Shown in pieces: positions 7,726 to 16,732 of a stretch of 64,000 bases of DNA. Each line of letters opens with the position of its first letter. The first letter of the stretch is position 1. A model generated the notes under the pieces. That model did not search any database, was not told the origin of the DNA, and saw nothing but the letters and a program-made list of their open reading frames with translations. Position numbers and translations under genes: made by a program. This stretch comes from an uncultured Clostridia bacterium (lineage in GTDB: Bacteria; Bacillota; Clostridia; Christensenellales; Borkfalkiaceae), in NCBI GenBank assembly GCA_947629515.1, contig CANRDY010000002.1, positions 62,001 through 126,000 on the forward strand. Reading direction: 5' to 3'.

Positions 7726-8181
7726 ATGCCTCAGTACATGGGTTCGTACTATCACCAGATAGACGCTAAAAACAGAATACGCATACCCGCCAAACTCAGA
7801 GGCGCAAAAGCCGAAACGGAGGGAGAAGAGAAAAAGTACACTCTTTACTTCCGCAAGGGCGTCGACAAGTGCGTTTCGGTGTATACGGAAGAGGAAGTAG
7901 ACGCGATAATCGAAAAGCTCTCCACGATACCCCAGCACGACACTGTAAGGTACAGAGCGGCGAGGCAGTACGCAGGCACGTTCATTCCAATCGAAAGCGA
8001 TCCGCAAGGCAGGTTCGTGCTTCCCGCACAGCTCAAAGATTACGCGGGGCTTGAAAAGGAAATAGTCGTCTGCGGAAATATGGACCACATCGACATCTGG
8101 TCGCAAGCCAACTACGAACTCAACATCGACGACGGCAATTTGGACGTAAACAAAATAATTTCCGTTCTCGACATACTTTAA
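7726..8181 (+). CDS. mraZ: Transcriptional regulator MraZ
   Basis: 151 residues with the duplicated AbrB-like fold of MraZ. The two DxxxR motifs are visible as DAKNRIRIPAKLR near residue 14 and DPQGRFVLPAQL near residue 91; the second is the canonical DPQGR. It binds DNA as a ring-shaped oligomer and represses its own operon. The start has TTGGAG 5 nt upstream. It is the first gene of the dcw cluster and its stop shares a base with the rsmH ATG (TAATG). An insertion around residues 27-36 (KAETEGEEKK) makes it slightly longer than the usual 143 residues. Confidence 0.95.
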   Translation: MPQYMGSYYHQIDAKNRIRIPAKLRGAKAETEGEEKKYTLYFRKGVDKCVSVYTEEEVDAIIEKLSTIPQHDTVRYRAARQYAGTFIPIESDPQGRFVLPAQLKDYAGLEKEIVVCGNMDHIDIWSQANYELNIDDGNLDVNKIISVLDIL

Positions 8182-9119
8182 TGAAAGGTTTTGATCACGT
8201 TCCCGTACTCCTTGAAGAGTGTATGGAAGGACTTGCCCTCAAAAGCGGGGGGATCTACTTCGACGGAACGGTAGGCGGCGGCGGACATTCCTACGAAATT
8301 CTGAAAAGAACTTCACCCGACGGCAGGCTCATTGCCACAGACCTCGACGACGAGGCGATCGAAGCCGCAAGTGAAAGGCTTAAAGAGTTCGACGGAAGAT
8401 TCTCAATTCACAAATCTGATTACAAGAACTTCGAAAGAGTTTTCGAAGAAGAAAATATAGATAAGATCGACGGAGCTATTCTTGATTTCGGCGTATCGAG
8501 CAGACAGCTCGACTGTGAGGAGAGGGGCTTTTCGTATATGAAACCCTCGGCTCCTCTGGACATGCGAATGGATCGCACCCAAGCGTTCACCGCCGAAGAA
8601 CTGATAAACACCTATTCCCGCGAAGACTTAGCAAAGATATTGAGGGAATACGGCGAAGAAAAATTTGCCTCTTTAATAGCCGCCAACATAGTCAGGGCGC
8701 GAACCCGATGCGCCATCAGAACTTGCGGCGAGCTTGCGGATATAATCGAAAACAGCATACCATACAAATTCAGGCAGAACGGACCTGCGGCAAGAAAGAG
8801 CTTTCAAGCCGTAAGGATAGCCGTTAACGGCGAATTGACGGGGCTATACGAGTGCGTTTTGAGTTTGACCCGAAGACTTAAAACGAACGGCAGAATAGCA
8901 ATAATAACCTTTCATTCGCTCGAGGACAGGATCGTAAAACAGGCGTTCAGACTACTCGAAACCGACTGTATTTGCGACAAGAGCTTGCCGGTATGCGTTT
9001 GCGGCAAAGTGCAGGAAATTGAGATCCTCACCAAAAAGCCGATTACGGCAAGCGAAGAGGAAATACGCAGGAACTCACGTTCCGGAAGCGCAAAACTAAG
9101 AATAGCACGGAAAATCTGA
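8181..9119 (+). CDS. rsmH: 16S rRNA (cytosine(1402)-N(4))-methyltransferase
   Basis: 312 residues. It transfers a methyl group from S-adenosylmethionine to N4 of C1402 in the 16S rRNA decoding centre. Recognisable family motifs are VGGGGHS (SAM loop), DFGVSSRQLD, PLDMRMD, ARKSFQAVRIAVN and TFHSLEDRIVK. The length matches the family. It overlaps mraZ by one base and is followed at once by ftsL, the order seen in nearly all bacteria. Confidence 0.96.
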   Translation: MKGFDHVPVLLEECMEGLALKSGGIYFDGTVGGGGHSYEILKRTSPDGRLIATDLDDEAIEAASERLKEFDGRFSIHKSDYKNFERVFEEENIDKIDGAILDFGVSSRQLDCEERGFSYMKPSAPLDMRMDRTQAFTAEELINTYSREDLAKILREYGEEKFASLIAANIVRARTRCAIRTCGELADIIENSIPYKFRQNGPAARKSFQAVRIAVNGELTGLYECVLSLTRRLKTNGRIAIITFHSLEDRIVKQAFRLLETDCICDKSLPVCVCGKVQEIEILTKKPITASEEEIRRNSRSGSAKLRIARKI

Positions 9120-9142
9120 TTTACGTGATAAGGAGAAGAAGT

Positions 9143-9868
9143 ATGTCGGTTGCAGCACCGGTATTGGAAAGAAAATTAAGCACCCAAACCGAAGATGAAA
9201 TTCACAATTCGAGGATAGGCGAAAACTACGCAAGATTAATAAGCGGCGAAGGCATTGGCGTTCGCACACAGCGTACCGAAGCGGCAAGGCGCGAAGAGAC
9301 CGTTGCAAAGCCCGTAAACGCGGCAAGCGCGGTTGAAGTGCCCGCACAGGCTTCCGCACAGGTGCCCGCGGCTCAGCCCGTTTATAACGAAGAGCCGTAC
9401 CTTATAAGGAACGCCCGCGCCGATTCGCCCATATTCCGTGCGGATAACGCAATTTATAAAAGACTGTTCGCACAGTCGGAAATGGCTGTGGACGAGGATA
9501 AGGAAGAAGAGGAGAACGAAGATTTACGTCCTACTCCGACGACTATCCAATATAAAACGACAGATTCAAAAAAGACTGTTGAAGAGGGTGTCATCACAAA
9601 CGAAAGCGCGGAAAAGCGTTTCAGTTTGTCGAAGCGCGATAAGATAATAATAGCAGTTGTAATTTCGGTTATAGTTGCGCTTTTCGCGTTGATTATAATA
9701 AACTCCGCCATAATAAGCGGAATCAATAACGATCTCAACTCTCTTCAATCGTCCCTGTCGACCGTAAAAGCGGCATACACGGGCGTAAGCGACGAAATTT
9801 CTTCCTTTACGGATAATATCGCCGAGCACGTAAGAGAATTTGCCGAGCAGGCGGGAATGATAAAATAA
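9143..9868 (+). CDS. ftsL: FtsL-like division protein with long N-terminal region
   Basis: 241 residues from ATG 9143, which has AAGGAG 7 nt upstream; the GTG at 9125 in the track has no site. The call rests on position between rsmH and ftsI and on topology: one membrane helix near residues 169-190 (KIIIAVVISVIVALFALIII), then a short extracytoplasmic segment of about 50 residues compatible with a coiled coil. FtsL recruits and activates the septal synthase FtsWI. The N-terminal 165 residues are charged and low in complexity (an EDKEEEENED run), far longer than the usual short cytoplasmic tail. No sequence motif proves FtsL identity, as is normal for this family. Confidence 0.7.
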   Translation: MSVAAPVLERKLSTQTEDEIHNSRIGENYARLISGEGIGVRTQRTEAARREETVAKPVNAASAVEVPAQASAQVPAAQPVYNEEPYLIRNARADSPIFRADNAIYKRLFAQSEMAVDEDKEEEENEDLRPTPTTIQYKTTDSKKTVEEGVITNESAEKRFSLSKRDKIIIAVVISVIVALFALIIINSAIISGINNDLNSLQSSLSTVKAAYTGVSDEISSFTDNIAEHVREFAEQAGMIK

Positions 9869-9928
9869 ATCGGGAGATCGCAAAAATAAAAAATCTTCAA
9901 CAAGGTTTTTCAACCACGATAATACAAA

Positions 9929-9970
9929 AGAGGTTATTGTCAGTTTGTCTGACGATAACCTTTCTTTTTT
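9929..9970 (+). terminator. Terminator-shaped hairpin over the ftsI start
   Basis: GGTTATTGTCAG (9932-9943) pairs with CTGACGATAACC (9949-9960) in a 12-bp stem with one G.U and a 5-nt loop, followed at once by TTTCTTTTTT. This is a textbook intrinsic terminator, yet the ftsI reading frame, including its only start codon, runs through it. It may act as an attenuator or hide the ribosome binding site (AAAGAGG at its base). Confidence 0.55.
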
Positions 9971-11628
9971 GCCTTATACTTGCCCGTCTTTTGTATGTGC
10001 AGACCATTTGGGGCGGGGCGTTGCGCCTTAAAGCCGCCGACCAGTGGAACAGAGAAATTCCCGTAATTGCCGAAAGGGGTCTGATAACCGACCGAAACGG
10101 CGAAGTGCTTGCGGGGAACAAAACGACGTACAGCGTTTTCGTCCGTCCGAACGCCGTCGAAAACGCCGAGTACGCCGCAACTGTTCTGAGCGCGACTTTG
10201 GGAATTGACGCGGGGAAAACTCTTGAAAAGATTTCGGGGAAGAAGATCTCCGAGGTGACGATAGCCCGTCAGGCCGAAAAGGAAAAAATAGAAAAGCTCG
10301 CCGAATACAACCTTGCGGGCGTGTATTTCGCGCGCGACAACACCCGCACATACGGCTACGGCGACGCGCTCTGTCAGGTGCTCGGGTTCACGTCGTCCGA
10401 CGGCGGCGGGGTCTCGGGGATAGAAAAATATTACAATTCGATTTTAAGCGGGGTCGACGGCGAAATTATCTATTCGACCGACATAGTAGGCATACAGACC
10501 GAAAATTCGGCGGTCGTGTACGAAGAGGCGGAAAAGGGCGACGGCATACGCCTTACGATAGACCTTGATATCCAGCTCGCCGCCGAAAACGCCATGAAGT
10601 CGGTCTACCTTTCGAGCAAGGCGAAAGCCGTGTCATGCGTGGTACTCGACCCGCAGAATTTCGACGTTCTTGCAATGGTAAATTACCCCTCGTACGACTT
10701 GAACGATATTCCGCGTAACGACAGCGAAAAGCTGAATTTACTTTCGAGGAACACTGCGGTGTGCGATATTTACGAACCGGGTTCGACATTTAAGGTAATA
10801 ACCGCCGCCGCGAATATCGAGGAATACCTTAAAGGCAACTCCAAGGCTTTTTCGAATTCGTATGTGTTTAACGGCAGTCGCACGCGCACGGTCGACGGCA
10901 CAAAAATCAAGTGCTGGTCGGATCACGCCAACGGCAAGCACGCCAATCAAACGCTTTCAGTTGCGCTCAACAACAGTTGCAACCCGTGTTTTACCGACAT
11001 CGCCCTTGCGTTGGGCAGTCAGACTTTTTATAAATATCTGCAAGGTTTCGGCTTCGGCAACGTAACGGGGCTCGACTTCGGCGGCGAAGCGCTCGGAATG
11101 TTGGTCCCCCAAACGGCGGTGCGCGACTGCGACCTTGCGAGGATAGGCTTCGGGCAGACCGTAGCCGTCTCGGAGATCCAGCTCGCCTGCGCGGTCGCGG
11201 CGGCGGTGAACGGGGGGAACTATTACGTCCCGAGGCTTTTGAAAGGCGTGGTCGCTCCCGACGGTTCGGTGACCGAAAACCCCGCCGTTCTCAAAACCAA
11301 AGCCATAAGCAGCGAGGCTTCTGCGATCCTTTCGGAAATGCTCGAAGGGGTAGTCAAAGAGGGGAGCGGCAAACACGCATATATCGAGGGCTACCGCGTG
11401 GGCGGCAAGACGGGCACGGCGCAAAAGTACGAGGACGGAAGAGTTGCGCAGGGCAAATACGTTTCGTCGTTCGTCGGGTTCTTCCCCGCAAACAGTCCGC
11501 GCTATCTCGCGCTCGTCATAGTCGACGAACCCGAGGGCGTTTATTACGGCAGTACCGTCGCCGCGCCCGTAGCAAAAGAAATTTTCGAGGACATAATCAA
11601 AATCAAAAATATACCCCCTTGCAGTTAA
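9937..11628 (+). CDS. ftsI: Septal peptidoglycan transpeptidase (FtsI/SpoVD-type class B PBP)
   Basis: 563 residues. One N-terminal membrane helix (about 3-20) precedes a dimerisation domain with ERGLITDRNGEVLA and a transpeptidase domain holding the three active-site motifs: S-x-x-K in PGSTFK near residue 287, S-x-N in NNSCN near 347 and KTGT near 490. It cross-links septal wall with FtsW. No C-terminal PASTA domain is present, unlike many SpoVD/PBP2x proteins. The start is uncertain: the only candidate near the helix is TTG 9937, with AGAGG just 3 nt upstream, inside a terminator-like hairpin. The frame stays open upstream without an ATG or GTG. Confidence 0.9.
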   Translation: MSVCLTITFLFCLILARLLYVQTIWGGALRLKAADQWNREIPVIAERGLITDRNGEVLAGNKTTYSVFVRPNAVENAEYAATVLSATLGIDAGKTLEKISGKKISEVTIARQAEKEKIEKLAEYNLAGVYFARDNTRTYGYGDALCQVLGFTSSDGGGVSGIEKYYNSILSGVDGEIIYSTDIVGIQTENSAVVYEEAEKGDGIRLTIDLDIQLAAENAMKSVYLSSKAKAVSCVVLDPQNFDVLAMVNYPSYDLNDIPRNDSEKLNLLSRNTAVCDIYEPGSTFKVITAAANIEEYLKGNSKAFSNSYVFNGSRTRTVDGTKIKCWSDHANGKHANQTLSVALNNSCNPCFTDIALALGSQTFYKYLQGFGFGNVTGLDFGGEALGMLVPQTAVRDCDLARIGFGQTVAVSEIQLACAVAAAVNGGNYYVPRLLKGVVAPDGSVTENPAVLKTKAISSEASAILSEMLEGVVKEGSGKHAYIEGYRVGGKTGTAQKYEDGRVAQGKYVSSFVGFFPANSPRYLALVIVDEPEGVYYGSTVAAPVAKEIFEDIIKIKNIPPCS

Positions 11629-11637
11629 GGTGAAAAA

Positions 11638-13077
11638 ATGAAACTTTGCGATCTTTTGAAGAACATAAATTACACCGAGACGTGCGGCGATATGCAGACC
11701 GAGATAAGCGGGATCGCCGTCGACAGCCGCGCGGTAAAAGCGGGCGATCTTTTCATCGCTTACGGCGGCGCGAAATACGATTCGCACGTATATATCCCCG
11801 AGGCAATCAAGCTCGGAGCTGCCGCCGTCGTCACACGCGAAAGGCTGAAAGAGGACGTTCCGCAGATAATTGTCGCCGACGGAAGAGCACAGATAGCCCC
11901 CGCGGCTCGGGCTTTTTACGGCTTTCCCGACAAGCAGTTGAAAATAGTGGGCGTGACGGGCACAAACGGCAAAACGACCGTTACATATATGCTCGACAGC
12001 ATAATGAAGGCTTGCGGCAAAAAGAGCGCGGTAATAGGCACGCTCGGCGTTGCCTATGCCGAGAAATTCATCTCGCCAGAGCTTACGACCCCCGACCCCG
12101 TTTACCTCTTTTCGCTGTTTTCGGATATGGTAAAAAGGGGCGTGGAGTACGTTTTTATGGAAGTCTCGGCGCACGCGCTCTTTTACAACAAAATCGACGG
12201 AATAACATTCGAGGCGGGGATATTCACCAATTGCACTCAGGATCACCTCGACTTTTTCGGCAACATGCGCGACTACGCGGCGTGCAAAAAGACCATGTTC
12301 GAAAGGGGGAGGTGTAAATACGCCGTTATAAACTCCGACGACGCTTTGGGTGTTGAACTTTTGAAAACCTGCTCGCCCGCGGTGAGCTACGGGATTGAAA
12401 ACCCCGCCGACGTGTTCGCCGTCGACGTGCGCGAAAGGCTCGACGGAACAGATTACGTTATAAATCTCTTCGACGAACTGTACGAAATAAGTCTTTCGAT
12501 ACCCGCTTTGCACAACGTCTACAACTCAATGGCTGCCGCGGCTTGCGCAAGACTGCTCGGAGTAAAGACCAAGGCGATAGCCGAAGGGCTTAAAAACCTC
12601 AAAAAGGTTCAGGGTCGCCTCGAAAGGGTGGCGAAGTTTAACGGCGCAGATATTTTTGTCGACTTTGCACATACTCCCGACGGGCTTGAAAAATCCTTAC
12701 AGGCGTTGAAAAAACTCTGCAAGGGCAAGCTGTATTGCCTTTTCGGGTGCGGCGGCAACCGCGACAGAACCAAACGCCCCATAATGGGCGCGGTCGCGGG
12801 CAAGTACGCCGATTTTGTAATTCTCACTTCCGATAATCCCCGCTTCGAAGAGCCTTTCGACATAATTTCGGAAATAGAAAAGGGGCTTAAACCCTGCGGC
12901 AAGCCGTATGTTACCGTCACCGAACGCGACGCGGCTACCGAATACGCCGTAAGACTTCTTGCCGAGGGCGACGTTCTGCTCGTCGCGGGCAAGGGCGGAG
13001 AGCAGTATCAGGAGATAATGGGCATAAAACACAACTACGACGACAGCACTGTCATTAAAAAAATAATCGGCGACTGA
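11638..13077 (+). CDS. murE: UDP-MurNAc-L-Ala-D-Glu:meso-diaminopimelate ligase
   Basis: 479 residues. It adds the third amino acid to the UDP-muramyl dipeptide. The ATP loop VTGTNGKTTV lies near residue 108, followed by MEVSAHAL, NCTQDHLDFFG and, near residue 400, SDNPRFE. The DNPR motif marks enzymes that add meso-diaminopimelate rather than lysine, so this cell should make DAP-type peptidoglycan. It starts 9 bp after ftsI with TAAGGTG upstream. The gene usually following it, murF, is absent; a repeat-filled spacer takes its place. Confidence 0.95.
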   Translation: MKLCDLLKNINYTETCGDMQTEISGIAVDSRAVKAGDLFIAYGGAKYDSHVYIPEAIKLGAAAVVTRERLKEDVPQIIVADGRAQIAPAARAFYGFPDKQLKIVGVTGTNGKTTVTYMLDSIMKACGKKSAVIGTLGVAYAEKFISPELTTPDPVYLFSLFSDMVKRGVEYVFMEVSAHALFYNKIDGITFEAGIFTNCTQDHLDFFGNMRDYAACKKTMFERGRCKYAVINSDDALGVELLKTCSPAVSYGIENPADVFAVDVRERLDGTDYVINLFDELYEISLSIPALHNVYNSMAAAACARLLGVKTKAIAEGLKNLKKVQGRLERVAKFNGADIFVDFAHTPDGLEKSLQALKKLCKGKLYCLFGCGGNRDRTKRPIMGAVAGKYADFVILTSDNPRFEEPFDIISEIEKGLKPCGKPYVTVTERDAATEYAVRLLAEGDVLLVAGKGGEQYQEIMGIKHNYDDSTVIKKIIGD

Positions 13078-13285
13078 CCGAAAGAACGGCGGGTTATATA
13101 ATTTTTCAAACGGCGGCTTATATAATTTTTCAAACGGTGGTTCGTTAAAGGTTCAAACGCAAGGTTCATATTTAGGTTCAACTAACGAACGGTTCAAATA
13201 ACGGTTCAAACAAAAGGTTCAAATAACGGTTCAACAAACAAACATAAAACTATGCAACAAATAACGGCTTGAAAACGGTTATTCG
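13078..13285. repeat. Degenerate tandem-repeat spacer between murE and mraY
   Basis: 208 bp without a gene. It opens with two near-identical 28-bp copies beginning CGGCGG and containing TTATATAATTTTTCAAA. It continues with at least seven variants of a short GGTTCAAA-type unit, often preceded by AACG or AAAA. No reading frame, promoter or terminator of note is visible. This is the place where murF normally lies in Firmicutes dcw clusters. Confidence 0.8.
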
Positions 13286-14230
13286 ATGAAGATTATTTAT
13301 ATTTCCGTAATATCGGCGTTTGCGGCGTGCTTTGCGCTGACGCTCATAATTCTGCCGATATTAAAAAGACTTAAAGCGGGTCAGTATATTCTCGGCTACG
13401 TAAAGGAGCACAAGGACAAGTCCGGCACGCCCACAATGGGCGGGCTGGCGTTCGTTGCCGCCGTAATAATCGTGGGCTTGTGCGTGTGCGGGCTTGACGA
13501 CGCGCGCGTCAACTTGACGCTTGCCGTTACCGCGGGTTTTACCGCCGTGGGCTTTTTGGACGATTTTTTAAAAATTTATCATAAGCAGAACGAGGGGTTG
13601 AAGCCCTATCAGAAGATAATTTTTCAGCTTGCGATCGCCGCCGTCGCCGCCGCTTTTTGCTATATAAACGGCTTGACAAAGGTCTTTTTGCCGTTCGGCG
13701 GGGGATATTCGTTTGAACTCGGTTGGGGAATAATACCGTTTGTGCTCTTTGTGTTTCTCGCAACGGTCAACTGCGTCAATCTGACCGACGGGCTTGACGG
13801 GCTTGCAGGCGGGACAAGCTCCGTATATCTGCTCATATTCGGACTTTTGCTTATTGCGCAGGGTAACGGTCTTGCGCCGCTTGCGTTCACGGCGACAGGC
13901 GCGCTTTTTGCTTTTTTGGTTTTTAACGTCAACCGCGCGTCGCTGTTTATGGGCGATACGGGTTCTCTTGCTCTGGGCGGATTTATATCGTGTCTTTCGG
14001 TCTTTTCGGGCAACGCTCTGTATATTCCCGTTATCGGCATAATGTTCGTAATTTCGGGAATATCCGTTATAGTGCAGGTAATATACTATAAACGGACAAG
14101 GAAGAGAGTTTTTCTTATGGCGCCCTTGCATCACCATTTTCAGATGAAAGGGTATTCCGAAAGTAAAATAGCCTATTGCTATTCGGCTCTCACCGCGCTT
14201 GTCGGAATATTGTGTTTGATATTTGTGTGA
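13286..14230 (+). CDS. mraY: Phospho-N-acetylmuramoyl-pentapeptide transferase
   Basis: 314 residues and about ten membrane helices. It makes lipid I by transferring phospho-MurNAc-pentapeptide to undecaprenyl phosphate at the inner face of the membrane. Family signatures are KSGTPTMGG near residue 47, FLDDFLK near 92, NLTDGLDGLA near 164, FMGDTGSLALGG near 227 and the histidine loop MAPLHHHFQMKG near 275. Its length is normal for Firmicutes. It follows the repeat spacer and is 6 bp upstream of murD. Confidence 0.95.
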   Translation: MKIIYISVISAFAACFALTLIILPILKRLKAGQYILGYVKEHKDKSGTPTMGGLAFVAAVIIVGLCVCGLDDARVNLTLAVTAGFTAVGFLDDFLKIYHKQNEGLKPYQKIIFQLAIAAVAAAFCYINGLTKVFLPFGGGYSFELGWGIIPFVLFVFLATVNCVNLTDGLDGLAGGTSSVYLLIFGLLLIAQGNGLAPLAFTATGALFAFLVFNVNRASLFMGDTGSLALGGFISCLSVFSGNALYIPVIGIMFVISGISVIVQVIYYKRTRKRVFLMAPLHHHFQMKGYSESKIAYCYSALTALVGILCLIFV

Positions 14231-14236
14231 GGTAAA

Positions 14237-15589
14237 ATGTATTTCGGAAAACAAAAATTTCTTGTAGCGGGTATTTCAAAATCGGGTGAATGTTGCGCCC
14301 GCTTTTTGCTTGAACGCGGGGCGGAAGTGTACCTTTACGACGACGTGCTCAGCGAAGCCGTCTCGGCGGCGTGCTTAAAGCTCGAACAGCTCGGCGCGCA
14401 CCTCGTTTCGCCCGAAGAGTGCGAATCGGCTTCGATAGAGTGCGATATCCTTGTGCTCAGCCCGGGGATACCCATCGACACGGCTTTGCCCATTTCTTTC
14501 CGCAAACAAGGTAAGCCGATAATAGGGGAAGAAGAGTTGGGCGCGCTGTTCTTACGTGCGACGGCGGTTGCCGTTACGGGAACGAACGGAAAAACCACCA
14601 CAGTTTCGATGATGGACGAGGTGTTGAAAGCCGCGGGGAAGAAGAGCATTGCTTGCGGCAATATAGGCAATCCCCTTATAAAAGAGGTCGAAAACCTCAA
14701 TTTCAACGACTTTGCGGTTATAGAAGTATCGTCCTTTCAGCTCGAAACCCTTTCGAGTTTGCGCCCGCACATAGCCATAATCACCAACGTGACGGAAGAT
14801 CACCTCAACCGCCACTACAACATGGAGAACTACATATTTCTGAAATCGAAAATTCTGAGGAACCTGCGCGAGAGTGAGTACGCCGTGTTGAATTACGACG
14901 ATCCCATAGTGCGTAACTTTGCCAACAACACCAAGGCGCAGGTGGTATATTTTTCGATGCTGTCGCACGTAAACGGCGCGTACTTCGACGGCGGTTCGCT
15001 CTATTTCAACGGCGAAAAATATCTCGACACTTCGGATATGACCGTAAGCGGAACGCACAACGTGTATAACGCGCTCGCATGCGTTGCGGCGGCGGGCATA
15101 CTCGGGCTTGACAAGCAGGCGGTCGCGCACGCGCTGTGTGCGTTCAAGGGCATACGCCACAGGATCGAAAAAATACGCACGGTGAACGGCGTTACCTACA
15201 TAGACGACAGCAAGGGAACAAACATCGACGCCACGATAAAGGCGGCGCGCACCTTAAAAGAACCCGCCGTAATACTGCTCGGCGGCAAGGATAAGGGCTA
15301 CGACTATTCGTCGCTTTTTACCGCGCTCACCCAAACGACGGTAATTCATGCGATAATATACGGCGAAAATCGGTTCAAACTTCTGAACGCGGCGATAAAG
15401 TGCGGGTTTATGAGCGTTTCGATGTGTTCGGACTTCACAACCGCCGTAAGGCTCGCCCGATACGTCGCCAAATCGGGGCAGACGGTGCTGTTGAGTCCCG
15501 CAAGTTCGTCGTTCGACAGTTTTTCGAATTACGAGGAACGGGGCGACGCGTTCAGAAAGTTGGTGGAAGAGATACATGAAGAGACTTAA
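14237..15589 (+). CDS. murD: UDP-MurNAc-L-alanine:D-glutamate ligase
   Basis: 450 residues with the three Mur ligase domains. The N-terminal Rossmann domain begins FLVAGISKSGECCARFL. The ATP loop is AVTGTNGKTTTVSMMD near residue 110. The central region holds EVSSFQLETL and NVTEDHLNRH, and the C-terminal domain DDSKGTNIDATIKA and LLGGKDKGYD. It ligates D-glutamate, made by the nearby MurI, to UDP-MurNAc-L-alanine. The last 14 bp overlap the ftsW start, indicating coupled translation. Confidence 0.95.
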   Translation: MYFGKQKFLVAGISKSGECCARFLLERGAEVYLYDDVLSEAVSAACLKLEQLGAHLVSPEECESASIECDILVLSPGIPIDTALPISFRKQGKPIIGEEELGALFLRATAVAVTGTNGKTTTVSMMDEVLKAAGKKSIACGNIGNPLIKEVENLNFNDFAVIEVSSFQLETLSSLRPHIAIITNVTEDHLNRHYNMENYIFLKSKILRNLRESEYAVLNYDDPIVRNFANNTKAQVVYFSMLSHVNGAYFDGGSLYFNGEKYLDTSDMTVSGTHNVYNALACVAAAGILGLDKQAVAHALCAFKGIRHRIEKIRTVNGVTYIDDSKGTNIDATIKAARTLKEPAVILLGGKDKGYDYSSLFTALTQTTVIHAIIYGENRFKLLNAAIKCGFMSVSMCSDFTTAVRLARYVAKSGQTVLLSPASSSFDSFSNYEERGDAFRKLVEEIHEET

Positions 15590-16676
15590 CGCCAACAAAA
15601 AAGCGGGAGATATCCCGCTTTTAATTTGCGTATTTTTGACGGCTTGCTTCGGCTGTCTTATGATATATTCCGCAAGTTCATATACCGCGCAGGTCGAGTA
15701 CGGCGACAGCCTCTATTTTGTCAAAAAGCAGATAATAGGGCTTGTTTTGGGCACGGCGGCAATGATCGGGGCGTGCTTTTTGCCCTATAAAAAACTTTTT
15801 GCGCTCAGATATCCCGCCATAATTGTCGCCGTGATATTGCTCGTTCTGGTTTTCGTTCCCGGAGTGGGGGTGACCAACTACGGCGCGACAAGGTGGATAG
15901 GCTTTGGCGGAATAACCGTTCAGCCGTCGGAGATAGCAAAATACGCCTTCGTCATATTCACCGCCGCGTTTTTTTGTAAAAACTACCGCAATTTAAAGAC
16001 CTTCCGCGGCATTTTGCCCGTGCTGTGCGTGGGGCTTACGCTGTGCGCACTGATAATCGCCGAACCGAATATGTCGATAACCATGTGCGTGGGACTGTTG
16101 ATGCTCGGCATGATCTTTCTGAGCGGTACAAGCGTTAAGACCTTTATCCTCATTCTCATTCCGTTCGCCCTCGCCGTGCCCGTTCTGATAATTCTCGAAC
16201 CGTACAGGTTGCAACGGCTCAGCGCGTTCATCGATCCGTGGGCTTCGCCCAAAGACGAGGGGTATCAGCTCATTCAATCGCTCTACGCTCTCGGCAACGG
16301 CGGGTTTTTCGGTACGGGTCTTTTCAACTCGGTTCAAAAATATCGCTTTTTGCCCTTTGCCGAAAGCGACTTCATTCTCGCCATAATGGGGGAAGAACTC
16401 GGTTTTTTGGGCTTAACGCTCTTTTTCGGCATGTGCGGCTTTATTATCTGGCGGGGAATACGCGTCGCAAAGAACTGCAACGACAGGTTCGGCTTTATGC
16501 TTGCGGCGGGGTTCACCCTTGTGTACGGAATACAGGTAATTATCAACGCGCTTGTGGTGAGCGGAGCGATACCGCCGACGGGGCTTCCTTTGCCCCTTGT
16601 TTCAAGCGGTAACACCTCGCTCATAATAACCATGGCTTCGATGGGAGTGCTGTTCAACATATCCCGCTCCGATTAA
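15576..16676 (+). CDS. ftsW: Septal peptidoglycan polymerase FtsW (SEDS family)
   Basis: 366 residues and ten predicted membrane helices. SEDS proteins polymerise lipid II at the division septum together with their class B PBP, here FtsI. Signatures visible are GCLMIYSASSY near the N-terminus, GATRWIGFGGITVQPSEIAK near residue 107, and the conserved C-terminal PPTGLPLPLVSSGNTSL near residue 330. The tract GEELGFLG also fits. Its ATG lies within the end of murD. murG, which normally follows, is not present; murA comes next after 56 bp. Confidence 0.95.
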   Translation: MKRLNANKKAGDIPLLICVFLTACFGCLMIYSASSYTAQVEYGDSLYFVKKQIIGLVLGTAAMIGACFLPYKKLFALRYPAIIVAVILLVLVFVPGVGVTNYGATRWIGFGGITVQPSEIAKYAFVIFTAAFFCKNYRNLKTFRGILPVLCVGLTLCALIIAEPNMSITMCVGLLMLGMIFLSGTSVKTFILILIPFALAVPVLIILEPYRLQRLSAFIDPWASPKDEGYQLIQSLYALGNGGFFGTGLFNSVQKYRFLPFAESDFILAIMGEELGFLGLTLFFGMCGFIIWRGIRVAKNCNDRFGFMLAAGFTLVYGIQVIINALVVSGAIPPTGLPLPLVSSGNTSLIITMASMGVLFNISRSD

Positions 16677-16732
16677 CAACGCAAAAGCCGTTTGCCATAT
16701 AATAGAGTATATTTTACTACTCGGAGTCAAAA

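Noticed and set aside
10957-12513. 518-codon open frame on the minus strand across ftsI and murE
   Set aside because: It is the mirror of two well-supported genes. The strong codon bias of this genome leaves long antisense frames. Its translation has no recognisable motif and no ribosome binding site.
13078-13285. Possible CRISPR array between murE and mraY
   Set aside because: Repeats are short, degenerate and without regular unique spacers, and there are no cas genes.
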